Source: Gyrodactylus bullatarudis | Lineage: Eukaryota > Platyhelminthes > Monogenea > Gyrodactylidea > Gyrodactylidae | NCBI GenBank assembly: GCA_012064415.1 | Contig: SSNU01000075.1 | Location: forward strand, 942,686-1,006,685 | Length of the DNA stretch: 64,000 nt | Reading direction: 5' to 3' | Part shown: in pieces, positions 10,501-21,955 of the stretch | Position numbering within the stretch: position 1 is the first letter of the stretch | Layout of the letters: the number at the start of each line of letters is the position of its first letter | Program-made: the position numbers and the translations under genes | Notes under the pieces: generated by a model | Told to the model about the DNA's origin: nothing | Databases searched by the model: none | What the model saw: the letters and a program-made list of their open reading frames with translations, nothing else

Positions 10501-13500
10501 ATGGCTGGTAAAGAGAGTGGAATTTGAATCCAGTCATTTTTATATCAACTAGCTTCATGTATATACATTGCACTTTTATGGTTATAATTGATATGAGGTT
10601 GGGAATCTATGATTTTTCCAATCTAAAACTTTTGATAATGGGACCTATTGAAGAAAGAAAAAATTTTAGTTGGCGCCAAAAAATTTAAGCTAAATTTTTT
10701 TATTGATTTGGAAGGGGTCAAAAGAAAACCGATTTATACGAAAGATGCTTTTATCGAAGGATTTTATTAATTTTCAAGAAATAAAAATTCCACTTATTAG
10801 ACAATACAAGATCAGATTTCGGATAATTTGTTACAAATCGATAGAAATCTCTGCAAAAGTCGGCCGTAGAATGAGGATTTAAAAAAGGGGTTAAATACTA
10901 AACAATAGTGAGGACAAGTAAAATGGTCAAAAACAAAAGGTTTCAGATAGTATAATAGGTGATATTCGAGGTATTCTCAAAAACAATGGGAATATGATCA
11001 TTAAGATGATCAGCACTAACCTTGTTAAAATAGGTACATTACGAACATTAATCATTAATGACTCATTGCACTAGTGACGTGGATAATAACCCCACCCCAG
11101 GTGAGAAAAATAGTCAGAAAGATTTTCTCAATTTTTTATTCTGATTTTCAATTTCAAGAAGATTTTTAAAGTTGCTTTCTGCAAATTCTATTAGTAATAG
11201 CCCTACTAAACTTGGTATGGAAATGATCAGCAGAAAAATCTCTTTCGAAAGGTATAAATTTAGTTGAAAATTAATTTTTAGCCTATTTTTGTCTGAATTT
11301 GTCTGCTTACAAGTCTGTCTGATTTACGAAAGTGATTTTTGAGGGGAAAGTGAAATTAGGTGGATAAGTTTTATACAGTCATTAAAGAGGGAGTACTGTA
11401 CAAAATAATTATTATTACACATTGAACATTCGATTAACCTAATGTATTTGATCATATATATTGGTATATCCCATTCTATAGGAATACTTGTCTATCCCAA
11501 ATGTTTAAACTTTAAACTAGTAGAGAACCTTGGCTAAGATCGTAGGAATACTATAAATAAGATAGTGAACACTAAATCATCTTAGAACGAATCAACTCTC
11601 TCTAATGACAAAGTTGGAAGAATAGGTACAGAATACAGGTATTAATATAGGTTAGACGTTCGATTGACCTATTGTATTTGGCCATATACAGGTAAAGTAA
11701 CCAGTTGTAGAACCAAGATTTTTAAAAAGTGAATCGCATGCTTGTAATATATGAAAAAGTCTGCCCCTTCTAATCAATCAGGAGCCACAAAGGTTTTGAC
11801 CAATGAAATTCGAGTAACCAAACTAAGGGGCAAAAAGTCGGATGTATCCCATTCTATATGAATACTTCTCTACCCTAGATGTTAATACTGATCAATGATC
11901 ATATTCTCATTGTTTCTGGAAATACCTCGAACATCACTTATTATACTTAATCTGAAACTTTTTTTTATTGTATTTACCCCTTGAAAAATATTGATATCAA
12001 ATAAAATAATTTCGGTAAAAATCATAGATCCCAAACGTTTGATTTGTCTAAATAGACTCACCTTCATTCACAGCTGTATGTAAGGTATGTTTTAAGTAAC
12101 AGTTGAAGAACTAAAACACTCTATAATTTTAATATGATGAATAGGAGGAGGCAATCGAGATGGTGTTTATATATATAACAGTGGAAATAAACTTACCATT
12201 GAATTGTACTGAGTTGGAATAGATAAGTCTAATGTCGTGTAGGAATTCTTCACGAGTTGTATACTGATTGGAGTTGATTTTCATGCGAACCTGTGAGAGG
12301 TCCATTGGGTTCTTGATAATCTCGTAATAGTTTGGATAGTCTTTTTCCTTGACTGGATGTAGAAAGACCTTGTATCCTTGGAATTGGGTAAAGTCCTATG
12401 AGGAGAATAGATCTATTTTAAAGCTAGCTAGTTGAATCTAAACCTAATTGACATGACGAGATGAGAATTTACTATTCTTACAAAAACCTCGATATTTTTT
12501 AGTCGGATTCACAGAAAAAAAATAGAATTTTGAATTCTAAAACGGAATGATTAGATGTGGATATTCGAAAAAATTCTGAAAAAAAACAATCTGACCAAAA
12601 TTAGGCCGTTTAACGAATTTCGAAAATTTTCACTTTTTCCATTTTGAACACAAAATTTTCATCGATTTCGATGATTCGAAGCAGTTAAGAACCGATAGTT
12701 AGGATCAGAATTAGACGAAAAATTCGAATTCACCTGCAGAAGTTCACTGAAATTCGTCATTACTGTAGGAAATCGAACCATTTGAATTTATCGATTATCA
12801 CTAAGGCAAATTAATTCTCACCTTCATGTCAACTAGCTTTATGTACGATTAAACGAAGGATAAAGATTTCTTTAGCGAAAAAAGCGCTTTCGAATGGATG
12901 TCGATAAAATTCAAGGTTAGTATAGATTTAAAGCGATTAGATACTGTTATTATGGATCAACAGGAGACAGAAAATTAAGATGGTTTCATCGAAAAGTTTA
13001 GAAAATAAGTATGAAACTTGAGGGTGTTTTGACTCGGGTAAACAGGTTTTTGAATTATTTTAACATGTTTTTGAGGAATGATAGAGCAAAGATCTTTGCG
13101 TATTCTATGAATGGGTAGTATTTTTAACAATCCAATTTTCCAATGGATAAAGAACAAACCTTATAAATTCCTTCGAATAAATGATTTAGGGCAACAGATG
13201 GATCAATCCTTCGACGGTTACCACGATGTTTAACATTTTGAGTGGGGTAATCTTCATCGGCTGCGCTGGGCATTAGAGACTTTTTATTGTTGAACATTCT
13301 TCTCTTGTAGGCGGCAACAACAGCATTGGCCGATTGAACGACTTGAGAAGCCTCAGTTAGCCTGTCCAAAAGTTGCTTTTTTATCTTAAACTTTAATTCG
13401 CTTGGCTTCTGCTTGCTGCCATTTTCATCCTTAAGAAAAAAGTATAATTTTCAAGACTAATAGATCGACAGCTAATTTTATAAAGTGGCATGCTCTTTTT

Positions 13501-16500
13501 AAAAGATTAGAAGAATTATCAATGCTTAATTCTCAGCTCAAAAAAGAATGTTTATCTGTCCATTTGAGAGTGCTCATTCTATTTCAGAGATTGAATTGTT
13601 TATCAAAAATGAACATAACGAGCTTACAATCTGTTCAACCTTCCAGAGCTATTAAAAGTATCCAAAGTGATAATGTTAGATTTAAATAGTAATATGATGT
13701 ATCTACTATAGAGTAGATACATTAAAAAACTTACATCAGTCTGAGAATCATCTCCGGAGCCAAAGAGGTTATCACGTTCTTGATTAGAATTCTCATAACC
13801 ATAGCCTCCGTCATCTGAGCCGACAGTTTTACTATTCTGTTCAGCCAATAGTTCACTAATTGGTTTAAGAGTTAATTCCTGAGCGGCTGCAACAGAATCC
13901 TGGTCTAGGGAAGCCTCTTCGAGAACAGCTGCGGTGTTAACACGGGCTCCACGTGCGCCGAATTGTCCTTTATTCTTTGAGCCACTCTGGCTATACATAG
14001 GACATTCCTTATTCGTTCTCATATGGCCGATTTGGCCACAGGCACCACAGCGCATTTTACTGAGGGCTTCTGTAATTGGGCGACTTCTTTTTTTCTTCAT
14101 AGAAGAGCTACTAAACTGATTAGGATTCTTGTTAGATTGGCTAGGCGTACGCTGAGTATTAGAACTGGAGGTTTCACGATAGGTGCTACCACTGTTTTTC
14201 ATCTGCTCTTGCTTCTTTAAGCGTCTAAGTTGATCCTGAGGAAAATTAAATTTTATTGGTTAATCAAGTCTACTTATAAGTAGGTTTTTTTTTTAATTTT
14301 ACCTGAAGTCGTCTTTTTTCCTTGCGCTGTTTTTCCTTTATTTGATCGTCATTACCAACGAAATTGTTGATAAAATCATTATCACGAGTCTGTCTGATCT
14401 TTAGGTAAATCTCTGCAACTGGACCCCAAGGGATGACTTCAGTAGTTTCAATTTTTTCACCATTCTTGATAATGAATCGTTTGATGCGCAAGACTTTCTT
14501 TTGAGCACCCTCGAACGGCATAGGCAAGTCGAGTATGTTGCCAGCATTCTCGGAGTTGGCCTCAAAAGTTTCATTAACTGGCTTAACAGGTTCCTGTGTG
14601 GTTGTGACAGGTGTGAGAGCCTGTTGATTACTAGTTGAGTCAGTATTATCTGGTAATTTCGAGAGGGCTGAGGAGCTGGTTGATTTTCTTGGCTGTTTCA
14701 TCTGAAAAAGAAAAGAAGATAAAATAGGCAATGCATCAAGTTTCTTAGATGTCAAGTTTTTAGAAAACCTGATGGTACTTTTCAGGAAATTATACACAAT
14801 AAGAATTCAGATACAGGGAATTAGATACATTTCAAAGGCTTTTGCCTGAAATGTTACAAATTAGGTTTAGCCATCAGTCTAATCAAGAGAACAAAGAAGA
14901 AGTACTTGATAAGATAAGCCGAATAACAGAAAGACTGAAGAAAAATGGATATCCAGATTCATGTCATACTAACATTCAAAGGAGATGGACGTAGCCATGA
15001 CTCAAGACGAAAGCTGAACACACTTTTATTATAATAAATGAAAATTATAATGATATAAAATTGAAACCACAATCTCAAAGATAGCCTGGATCCAAAAGAA
15101 CAATAAAATTTCATTTACTGCTTCAAAGCTACCTATGGTGCTAAATAAATTGGAAGGACAAAAAAGAAGACTTGTGATAGAAAAGGAAATTAGAAAACTT
15201 TACTTTAGGTGAAGATAACTGTTTCTTGAGTTGTTCACGTTCCGCCTCCTCTTCTTTGGCGCTAAGATCTTTAGCGGAGATTCTATTGGATAGATAACTT
15301 TGCATATTTTTGCTCATCTGCTCGAGGGATTGTCCAGATGAAAGGGTGGACAATTTGACTCCGCCAATGGCACTATTCTTTTCAATTTTCTTTGATTCAT
15401 TTTGGCTGGAGTATAGCTGTTGTTCCTCGTCATCTTCCTCTTCACTAGAGACTTGTTCGTCACTACTCAAGAGTTCGGGATTATTGAGGACACGATTCTG
15501 GAGGTCAAATATACGCTGGCATTCTTCACGATAGCAGCGAACTTGTTCTGTCATTGAGAGACGATTTCCACGGGCAAATTTGGCGGTGTCTTCTTCCTCG
15601 CCTTGTTTAGCACGTTCAGTAGATGTGAAGCGGACCATGTCGATGATTTCCCAACGCTTGAAAGATTTCAGATCGGCTTCGTTGATTCCGTATGAACGAA
15701 GGAGTGCTCTGGCCTCCTTCAGGGAAAGCTTTCGTAGATCAGCATCGGTGCCGGTAACAGTTTTTTTACCTTTGAGGAGAGACCGGGCTATTTCACCACC
15801 AGACTGACGAAAAAGAGCTCCCGGTTTAGCTGATGTCTTTGAATAGCTGAACGCTTCGCCTAGACCAGTAGGATCAGCAGCACCATGAAGTTCAAGAAAA
15901 CAGCCACCACGCTGAGCAGCTAAGTATGCTCGTGTCGTATTCCAAGGGGCCGCTTTAACTTCATCTTCAAGTTTGGGCTGAAAATTGAAGAAATTAACTC
16001 ATTTTTAAGAGAGGCATATTAAAAGTTACTTACCTGCCCTTCTTCGTCATCATTTTGATTTTCATCTGCTACAAAGAGATATTTTTCACCGTAGCCAGCC
16101 TCTTTTAGACGCATCTCTGCTGCTAGCATACTGTAATGGGCACAACAATCTTCAGGTGAGACAAGATAACGAACTTCTTCTTCACTGGGTAATCGATAGT
16201 CTGGTCGAAGGACCCACCAACTTGCATCAGAGCCAGTTCGTCTAAAATCAGCGCAAATCTTGAGTCTTTTGCGTACGGAGGATTCTGAATGATTTGGAAA
16301 GGCCTTGCGGATCTCTTCCATTTTGATTCTTTTCGGGTCGTCGGTACTACGAAGAAATAGACGGAGAATGTAGACTTGAAGAAAGTCACGAACGAAATTG
16401 TTGGCTCTTTTTGAATTTGGACTCGGAACTTCGACAAGTGGCACCAATTGGCCAACAGTGAATATTGCATTGGCTTTACGTATCGAGAGGCCGTTACGAT

Positions 16501-19500
16501 TTCTGATGATAATGAAATCAGTGAGTGGCAAGGAATGTGAATAGATTGGGGCACGAAACATGTTATTTTCCAGGGTCTAAGAAAGGGAAGTAAGTTTAAT
16601 TTGTAAACGATTTGAGAGGTTTTAACATACCTGAAGATATGCTCCACATCTGAGGTTGCCAAGAAAAGGAGACTCAGCTGAGCTAACATAAACCAAAGAG
16701 CCAAAAGGAAGATCAGGCGGCTTTGTATACGGATCATGAGCTGGTGATAGTGTCGGGTCTTTTGGAGTTAATGATCGGTAATAGTTGACGACCCTCGTAG
16801 CCATACCTGTTTGTTGAACAAAGGGTGGGTATTCTTCTGAGAATTCAAACAATACCAGATCCCCATCAACTCCAGATAGATCTGCAGGTGTTCGCATAAA
16901 GAAAATGTCGCCGCCACCACAGGCGGCTTTTTCCTCCTCGCGTTCTCTGGCCTTCTTTTGGATTGCTTTGGATAAATTGAAAATGGGAAAGGGTGTATTA
17001 TACTGGGACATGGGACCGCGTAGATACTTTTTCAGGGGGACTCTATGGAATTGTTGAAGTCTTAATGATGTCATATAAGTTGGAAAGAATGGCGGCCATA
17101 ATTCAACAGCTGGTGTAGAATGTTGCAATGGGCCACATCTTGATTGAGTACCATCTAGGGGGCCAACCTTTTGAGCATAGAATTCATCATTACTCATGTT
17201 AAATGAGTCTTTGGGGGGAAGGCCACTCGCTGCGGCCGCTGCATTGTGCATAGAATCATCCGCAGTCTCGCCATGGTCATTTGTGGCCTCTTCGTCGTCA
17301 GCATTATTTTCTTTAGCAAGAAAACCATGCTAAATAGAAAGATGTTGAAACGTAAAAGGCTAGTATTTATAGAATGAAACACTTACTTTACCAAGGATTC
17401 GTTTAACCTTTTCAGCTCCCTTAGCGGCCTTGGCTAGGGCGCCAGTAAGCATCCCTTTAGTGGAGGCAAAGCCGAAGCTTACATGAAGACTAGCCCGATT
17501 TATCGGCTGTTTATTATTCGAGAGTTTGTTATCATTCATATTTGCTTCGTTATCAAGGATAGCAGATGAAGTATTACTGACCAACTCTTTGAGGGCACTT
17601 TCGGATAAGCCATATCTTGTTGCGATTTGCTTGGCACTTGGATTATCCACAGCGGCCAGGGCAATGGCAGCCAAATCAGCATCTGGAATGGCCTCCTCGT
17701 GAAAGCAAGCCTCATCGTTCTCATCATAGGTAAGAAGGAAAGGTGGAATTTTCGAGGCTTCGTCGGCATCATAAATGATGCTGTTTAGCCATGTATCATT
17801 AAGGATGGCCTCATTTTCAACAGGGAATATCGAGAATGGCGTGAAATTCGTTTGGGTTGCATTGGGCAGGATGCCTTGATTGCGTTGATTCCACTTGGGA
17901 TTGCTTCCACCAGAAGAGGAGTTGGCATTTTGAGAATTACCATAATTGGTTGTATTGGAAAAGATTGTTTTCGAGGGCAAAATGGCTGGGTATTTATCCG
18001 AGTACGAGTCAAGGAAGGCGGACATTGTCCGACAATTCTTTGTAGGTATCCAACCAGCATAGGCGGCGTTATTACGAGCCAACTGTTCAATTTTTGATTT
18101 GGAAGCTTGAACATCGTAAATGATATCATCTTCCCATTGTATCAGCTGGTAAGGATAGAAAGATTTCTCATCAAACTTGTTCATTAGATAATCACGGTAC
18201 TGTTCGAATTCGTCCACTTCTATTCCTTCGTCAGATTCTGAGCAATTTTCCCCTTCATCATTGATTGGCTTGTCAGAAGTTATAGAGGAGAGTTCTTCTT
18301 CAGTTTTAATATTCATTGGTAAAATACTGCTAGCTACAGGGATTCCTTCAACTTCAGATGGCGGATTGGGAATGGATTCTGCCTCGAATATCACAGATTG
18401 TTCTGCAATTTTGTTTTCTAGTTTAATACCAAGTATATCTGGCTTTTCATCAGTAGACTGGCCGCTTTCATTGTTAAGAGAGGTGTTGTTGAGAAGAATT
18501 GAAGTTGCATTTTGATTAAAGTTCCACTCTTTCCACAGAGTTATGTCAACATCTTCAGGAATATTCAATTGATCGTACCAATACTTTGCTGGGCCGTTAC
18601 GCCAAGATCTGTCGAAAAAAAAGGAAACCGATTATTACTGTTGAATTTTTGAAAGAACAGTCAATTTGAACTGATTGAAATGATCGGTAAATATTTTGTA
18701 AAAATCATAAATTCCCATTCAGAATAGGTTTACCTCAAGAATATTTATCAGACAAATCAATGTTTATACATTTTTTGTTAATATTCCTAATAATAAGTTA
18801 TACAGTGGCATAAGTATAATTGACGCGAACCTAATATTTCAGTTTAAGCTGAATCAATTTTGCAAAATATTTGTTTGTTCGTGACTACTTTACTGTAAAA
18901 CTTACGCTGCAGGAACATCGGCAAAATCATCAAAAGATAGTCCCAATGTTGAGTCATTCTTACAATCACGGTTGTCGCGATTCTTTGAGATTCCCTTGCG
19001 ACCTGACTTGGCAGTCTTGAGTTGGTTGGTGAAACAGTAATATTTAACATATCGCATAGCCTCGTTGTATTTTCCCTCAAACATTTTTTGATAAGCCTGA
19101 CACCACCAGGACTTTGGATGTCCAGCCATGAACTGAGTAATGGTGTCCGTGGAAGTGTGAATGACAGGCTGACACAATTCCAAGGCTTCATCAATGACCT
19201 TATCACTTTTTCTCTTAGAAGATAACAAGCCCATATTAAGAGTATCGTCGAGAATAAGGCATTCTTCATCTTGACTTGGCTTCCAAAATCTATCCGTATA
19301 ATGAGGCTGGGTTATTTGTTCTTGGACGTCACGAAGGTACTGGGGTGGATAGTTTAATTTGAAGAGACGCATCCATTTCGGCGTCTCATTTGGATTGAAT
19401 TCAGGGAATATTTCCGATATTGGAATGTCTTCGTATTCATCTGGCATCAAGTTGGCTAGAGGTGTATTCAAGAGTTTTCTATTGCCATTTTTCGATTGCC

Positions 19501-20103
19501 TAGAAGTGTACGAGTTAAGGACAAAACTTACGAGAGAGATGCAGCTTGAGATAAAGAGGAAGTGTCAATTGGACATGTAAGAAGTTGCTTAGCAGATATT
19601 TGAGTAGGCGGTGGCATCAATTCAGCAGCTGGAGTTTGATGTGAATCAAACTCAGAGTCAGGATCTAGTTTTATGTCAAGTGAAGTCTTGGTCTCAATAA
19701 TTGGGGCCAGTTCAGTGACTTTTTCTTGTTCCTCGTCATCATCGTAGTTATCTTCCTCGGTATCCTTCGGTTTCTCAATGTTGATTTGATAATCTAGAGA
19801 TTGAAGATCAACATCGGGGTCAGCAACAACCTCTGGTTCATCGTAATAATCCTTAGCTTCAATGCTGGATAGATCTTTGGGTTGTTCAAGTGATCCTCGA
19901 GACTCTGATTCCTCTTGTAAAACTTGTTTACATGTCTCTTCAATTTCAGTAACTCGACAATTCTCGAAATTATTAATATGCCTTAGTTCGGAAGACTGTA
20001 AGTATTCATCCTCTAACTCTGCATTCTCATTAACATTACCAAAAAGAAAAGAAGTTGCGCTATATTTCGGTCGATCCTCGTCATCCTCATCGGGATTAGA
20101 CAT
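7513..20103 (-). CDS. Taf1: Transcription initiation factor TFIID subunit 1 (TAF1)
   Basis: Scaffold subunit of TFIID that binds TBP, core promoter DNA and acetylated histones in the nucleus. I read 15 exons: 20103-19532, 19499-18906, 18608-17387, 17329-16631, 16576-16034, 15977-15204, 14701-14303, 14235-13735, 13429-13160, 12395-12197, 9793-9564, 8946-8702, 8343-8063, 7960-7863 and 7800-7513. Summed phases close exactly, giving about 2,304 aa, against roughly 1,900-2,100 in human and fly. Landmarks in order: N-terminal TAND-like '[13 protein letters not shown]'; '[20 protein letters not shown]'; '[13 protein letters not shown]'; the conserved DUF3591/HAT core; the '[10 protein letters not shown]' segment; a CCHC zinc knuckle; two bromodomains; and an acidic tail. 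Start chosen: the first Met, directly followed by acidic residues and the TAND motif. Introns of 2.4 kb and 0.76 kb carry transposon debris. Confidence 0.96.
9940..10010 (-). repeat. Fragment of foldback family C
   Basis: 'attaccaaataag', 'cctgtgggatatat' and 'tacctgagca' match one end of the foldback at 28.6-28.95 kb. It lies in the 2.4-kb TAF1 intron. Confidence 0.55.
10585..10740 (+). repeat. Fragment of foldback family A
   Basis: 'gttgggaatctatgattttt' and 'ttggcgccaaaa' followed by 'ttattgatttgga' match the outer end and arm of copies at 39.65 kb. It is truncated and lies within a TAF1 intron. Confidence 0.6.
10905..11960. repeat. Composite, rearranged copies of foldback family B
   Basis: The left part (10,915-10,985) matches 46,750-46,850 ('gtaaaatggtcaaaaac', 'ggtgatattcgaggtat'). 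Segments at 11,395-11,515 and 11,636-11,960 match the right arm at 47,350-47,560 ('gaatacttctctaccc', 'tacctcgaacatca'). The centre ('gtgaacactaaatca', 'caactctctctaatga') also matches the 46.7-kb copy. Extra insertions suggest two overlapping, decayed insertions. Confidence 0.6.
12446..12840. repeat. Terminal-inverted-repeat element, family F
   Basis: The ends read 'ttgacatgacgagatgagaa' and, inverted, 'ttctcaccttcatgtcaact', giving roughly 24-bp terminal inverted repeats around 390 bp of non-coding DNA. Its inner half matches 54,555-54,790 ('cggattcacagaaaaaaa', 'ttctaaaacg'). It lies in a TAF1 intron. Confidence 0.6.
13735..14235 (-). other. TAF1 zinc-knuckle exon
   Basis: Contains '[19 protein letters not shown]', a C-x2-C-x4-H-x4-C knuckle as found in TAF1 between the core and the bromodomains. 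It is preceded by a basic 'KKKRSRP' segment and followed by a polar linker rich in Asp, Asn and Ser. Confidence 0.9.
14870..15155 (+). pseudogene. Decayed Penelope-like fragment (linker to GIY-YIG start)
   Basis: Conceptual translation over several frames recovers '[14 protein letters not shown]' (compare 'FKGDGFSHDLRRKL' of the intact element), 'ERLK.NGYP'-like text before it, and '[13 protein letters not shown]' matching 'NLIYSFQATCGAK'. It has multiple stops and frameshifts. It sits in the TAF1 intron between exons 15,204-15,977 and 14,303-14,701, antisense to TAF1. Confidence 0.75.
15204..17329 (-). other. TAF1 conserved core (DUF3591/HAT region), exons 4-6
   Basis: This is the most conserved part of the protein. 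Visible motifs: '[18 protein letters not shown]', '[20 protein letters not shown]', '[16 protein letters not shown]', '[20 protein letters not shown]', 'GYGEKYLF', '[12 protein letters not shown]', '[20 protein letters not shown]' and '[13 protein letters not shown]'. All have direct counterparts in metazoan TAF1. The region binds TAF7 and promoter DNA in TFIID. Confidence 0.9.
19532..20103 (-). other. TAF1 exon 1: TBP-inhibitory N-terminal region
   Basis: Encodes the acidic N-terminus with '[13 protein letters not shown]', comparable to the TAND1 segment that occupies the DNA-binding face of TBP, and '[15 protein letters not shown]' near the end. It ends in phase 2 at a GTAAGT donor. Assignment rests on order and similarity to known TAF1. 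Confidence 0.75.
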
Positions 20104-20402
20104 TGAGTAAAAAGATTTGAATAAGTTTTAATTTAAAACAATAAATATGAAGATCTATGATTTTCTTTCTTTTTTATGGCGATAAATTGATTTCAAAGAC
20201 TTAAAGTCTTAGACTTTTAGACTTGATAGACTAAAACTTTTAAATTGTTTTTTACTATACTCTATTTAATTTATTGTCTATGTAAACTCTTATGTAGATG
20301 TCTTGGTGTAGTGAATCTTTAAACTAATTCACAATGTATCGTATGATACGGCTAGTATCGATAGAAAAAAGAGGAAAAATAAATTTTTGAATTAAGAAAG
20401 CT
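20104..20402. other. TAF1 upstream region and UNC-89 3' flank
   Basis: AT-rich spacer between the TAF1 start codon and the 3' flank of the next minus-strand gene. The TAF1 promoter should lie here or within the downstream neighbour's 3' UTR. No clear TATA or initiator can be defended. Confidence 0.4.
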
Positions 20403-20408
20403 TTTATT
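20403..20408 (-). terminator. Polyadenylation signal of the UNC-89-like gene
   Basis: AATAAA on the minus strand, about 256 nt downstream of the stop codon at 20,664-20,666. The candidate is the first good match after the stop. Confidence 0.5.
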
Positions 20409-20663
20409 CGATGAAATTTCTATACAAAATCTACTAATAATTCCTTCAAATCTTAAAAAATAATTGCTTAAGCATGATTATTTTAATGGCACACCCTGCG
20501 AATCTGCAAAAAGAAAATCATTTTTACTGGGATTAGGGAAATTTAAGAAAGCAATTCTGGTTCATCCAAAAATTTGATAAAAGTCTCTTCAGTTCAAACC
20601 AGGCATCAAAGAAAATAGTTTTTTTCATATGTACACAACTTGTTTGGAGGTTTGACGGTTATT

Positions 20664-21955
20664 CTAGAAGATTGAAATGTCATCCTCTAGAAGTAGTTCA
20701 TCACTAGAAGAAATTTGGCAGTTATTTCTCTGATATTCCCGGAGTTTATTGCCGAGGATCACATTTCTCGCCAACTTGGTAACCATCTCAGAATCTAGGG
20801 AGAACCAACGTGATTCGAGCCAAAAATCGACAGATCCTCTTTTACTATACGAGAAATAAACAGAAAGATTAAACCTTTTTTCTTCACTGGTCTCTTTCTT
20901 ACCTCGGATTTATCTGGAGACAGTTGACAACAAATTTCTTAGCATATCTTGTAAATGGTCTGAGTAGGTTTATGTCAAGTCTCTTGGTAACTTGATCATC
21001 CTGTGAGAGATCTTCGTATTTACTCTTTGGCTTTTCAGTCTCGTTCAAGACCTTTTTCTTGCTTGTCTCAAACTCTTCAACTTCAATGCCGATATTCTCT
21101 CCAGTCATCTTTGTACTGGGAATTTTTCCAGTCATTCTAAAAGAAATGATTGAAAATATACTCGTAAGTAGACAGGAAATAAACAAAACTCACAAGAAAT
21201 AAATAAAACAGCCAAGACTCCACAAATCACAGAGAGGAGTCATTGATCTAGTTGAGAAAATTTCTGGAGCTAAATAAGGATCATCTTGGATACTTTCTGA
21301 TTCTTCCCAATCAGCCAGACCCCCGATGACAAGATCCGGCAGCTGGCTAGTCCTTCGGGCCACTAGAATATGTTCAGGTCTAAGACAGCCATGTGGTCGA
21401 CCATGGGAACAGGTATGTAACCATCTAAGACCCATTAAAAGCTGATATGACCATCTGGAGAGATGGAACTCTGAAAATTCACTTCTGTTGGCCAAAACAT
21501 CGAGGAGTGTACCGCCAGGTAGCCAATTAATGATGGATACGCCCACAGTTGGATTAACAGCATCATTGCCAATCCAGCCAAGTGTGAACCCAGTAGGCAG
21601 CAGATGTCTGGATGTGGAGAAGATGAAATTTTGATCTGATAGGGTATTATCCAATATACCAGGACATCCACCACAGGAATAGAATATACTCGATAGGAGG
21701 ACTGCCTCTCTTCGTACTTTGAGGTCCTTCTTTTCGTCTTGCTCAATTTTGGACACTTTAATGATTACCCGGGGTGGATAGCAAATATCGTTGGGTTCTT
21801 CAGAGTTGCCATTATCCGAGAGACTCTCATGTGTGTAGGCCAGGATTAACTTTGAAAAGTTACCTCTGAATTTAAGAATAGAGAATAAATTACATCATCA
21901 TGAGTTATTTCCTCAGTCTGTTACATACCTGGCAATCACTTTTTCTGGTATGAAA
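20664..21955 (-). other. UNC-89 C-terminal kinase-like domain 2, probable pseudokinase
   Basis: Exons 35-37 plus the end of 34. Residues 'VIARGNFSKLILA' form a degenerate glycine loop (only its first Gly is kept) and 'RVIIKV' keeps the ATP-site Lys. The catalytic loop, however, reads 'PHGCLRPEHI' (HRD Asp replaced by Cys, metal-binding Asn by His), and the DFG position reads 'IGGLADW'. C-lobe features 'DDPYLAPEIF' and 'CDLWSLGCFIYFL' are intact, so the fold should be preserved. The protein ends about 60 residues after the last helix, at 'EDDISIF'. In C. elegans UNC-89 the second kinase is predicted active, so this differs. Confidence 0.85.

Larger units (their letters stand above)
8702..12395 (-). 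other. TAF1 tandem bromodomains (exons 10-12 with introns)
   Basis: Bromodomain 1 spans '[18 protein letters not shown]' through '[11 protein letters not shown]' and continues into the exon at 9,564-9,793. Bromodomain 2 starts at '[23 protein letters not shown]' and includes '[15 protein letters not shown]'. Both keep the acetyl-lysine-reading Asn (QFNG and DFNG). The 2.4-kb intron at 9,794-12,196 interrupts bromodomain 1 directly after its 'FNG'. Confidence 0.9.

Noticed and set aside
16123..16737. Alternative minus-strand ORF overlapping TAF1 exons 4-5
   Set aside because: It runs through an intron in another frame. The TAF1 frame shows strong conserved motifs in both exons.
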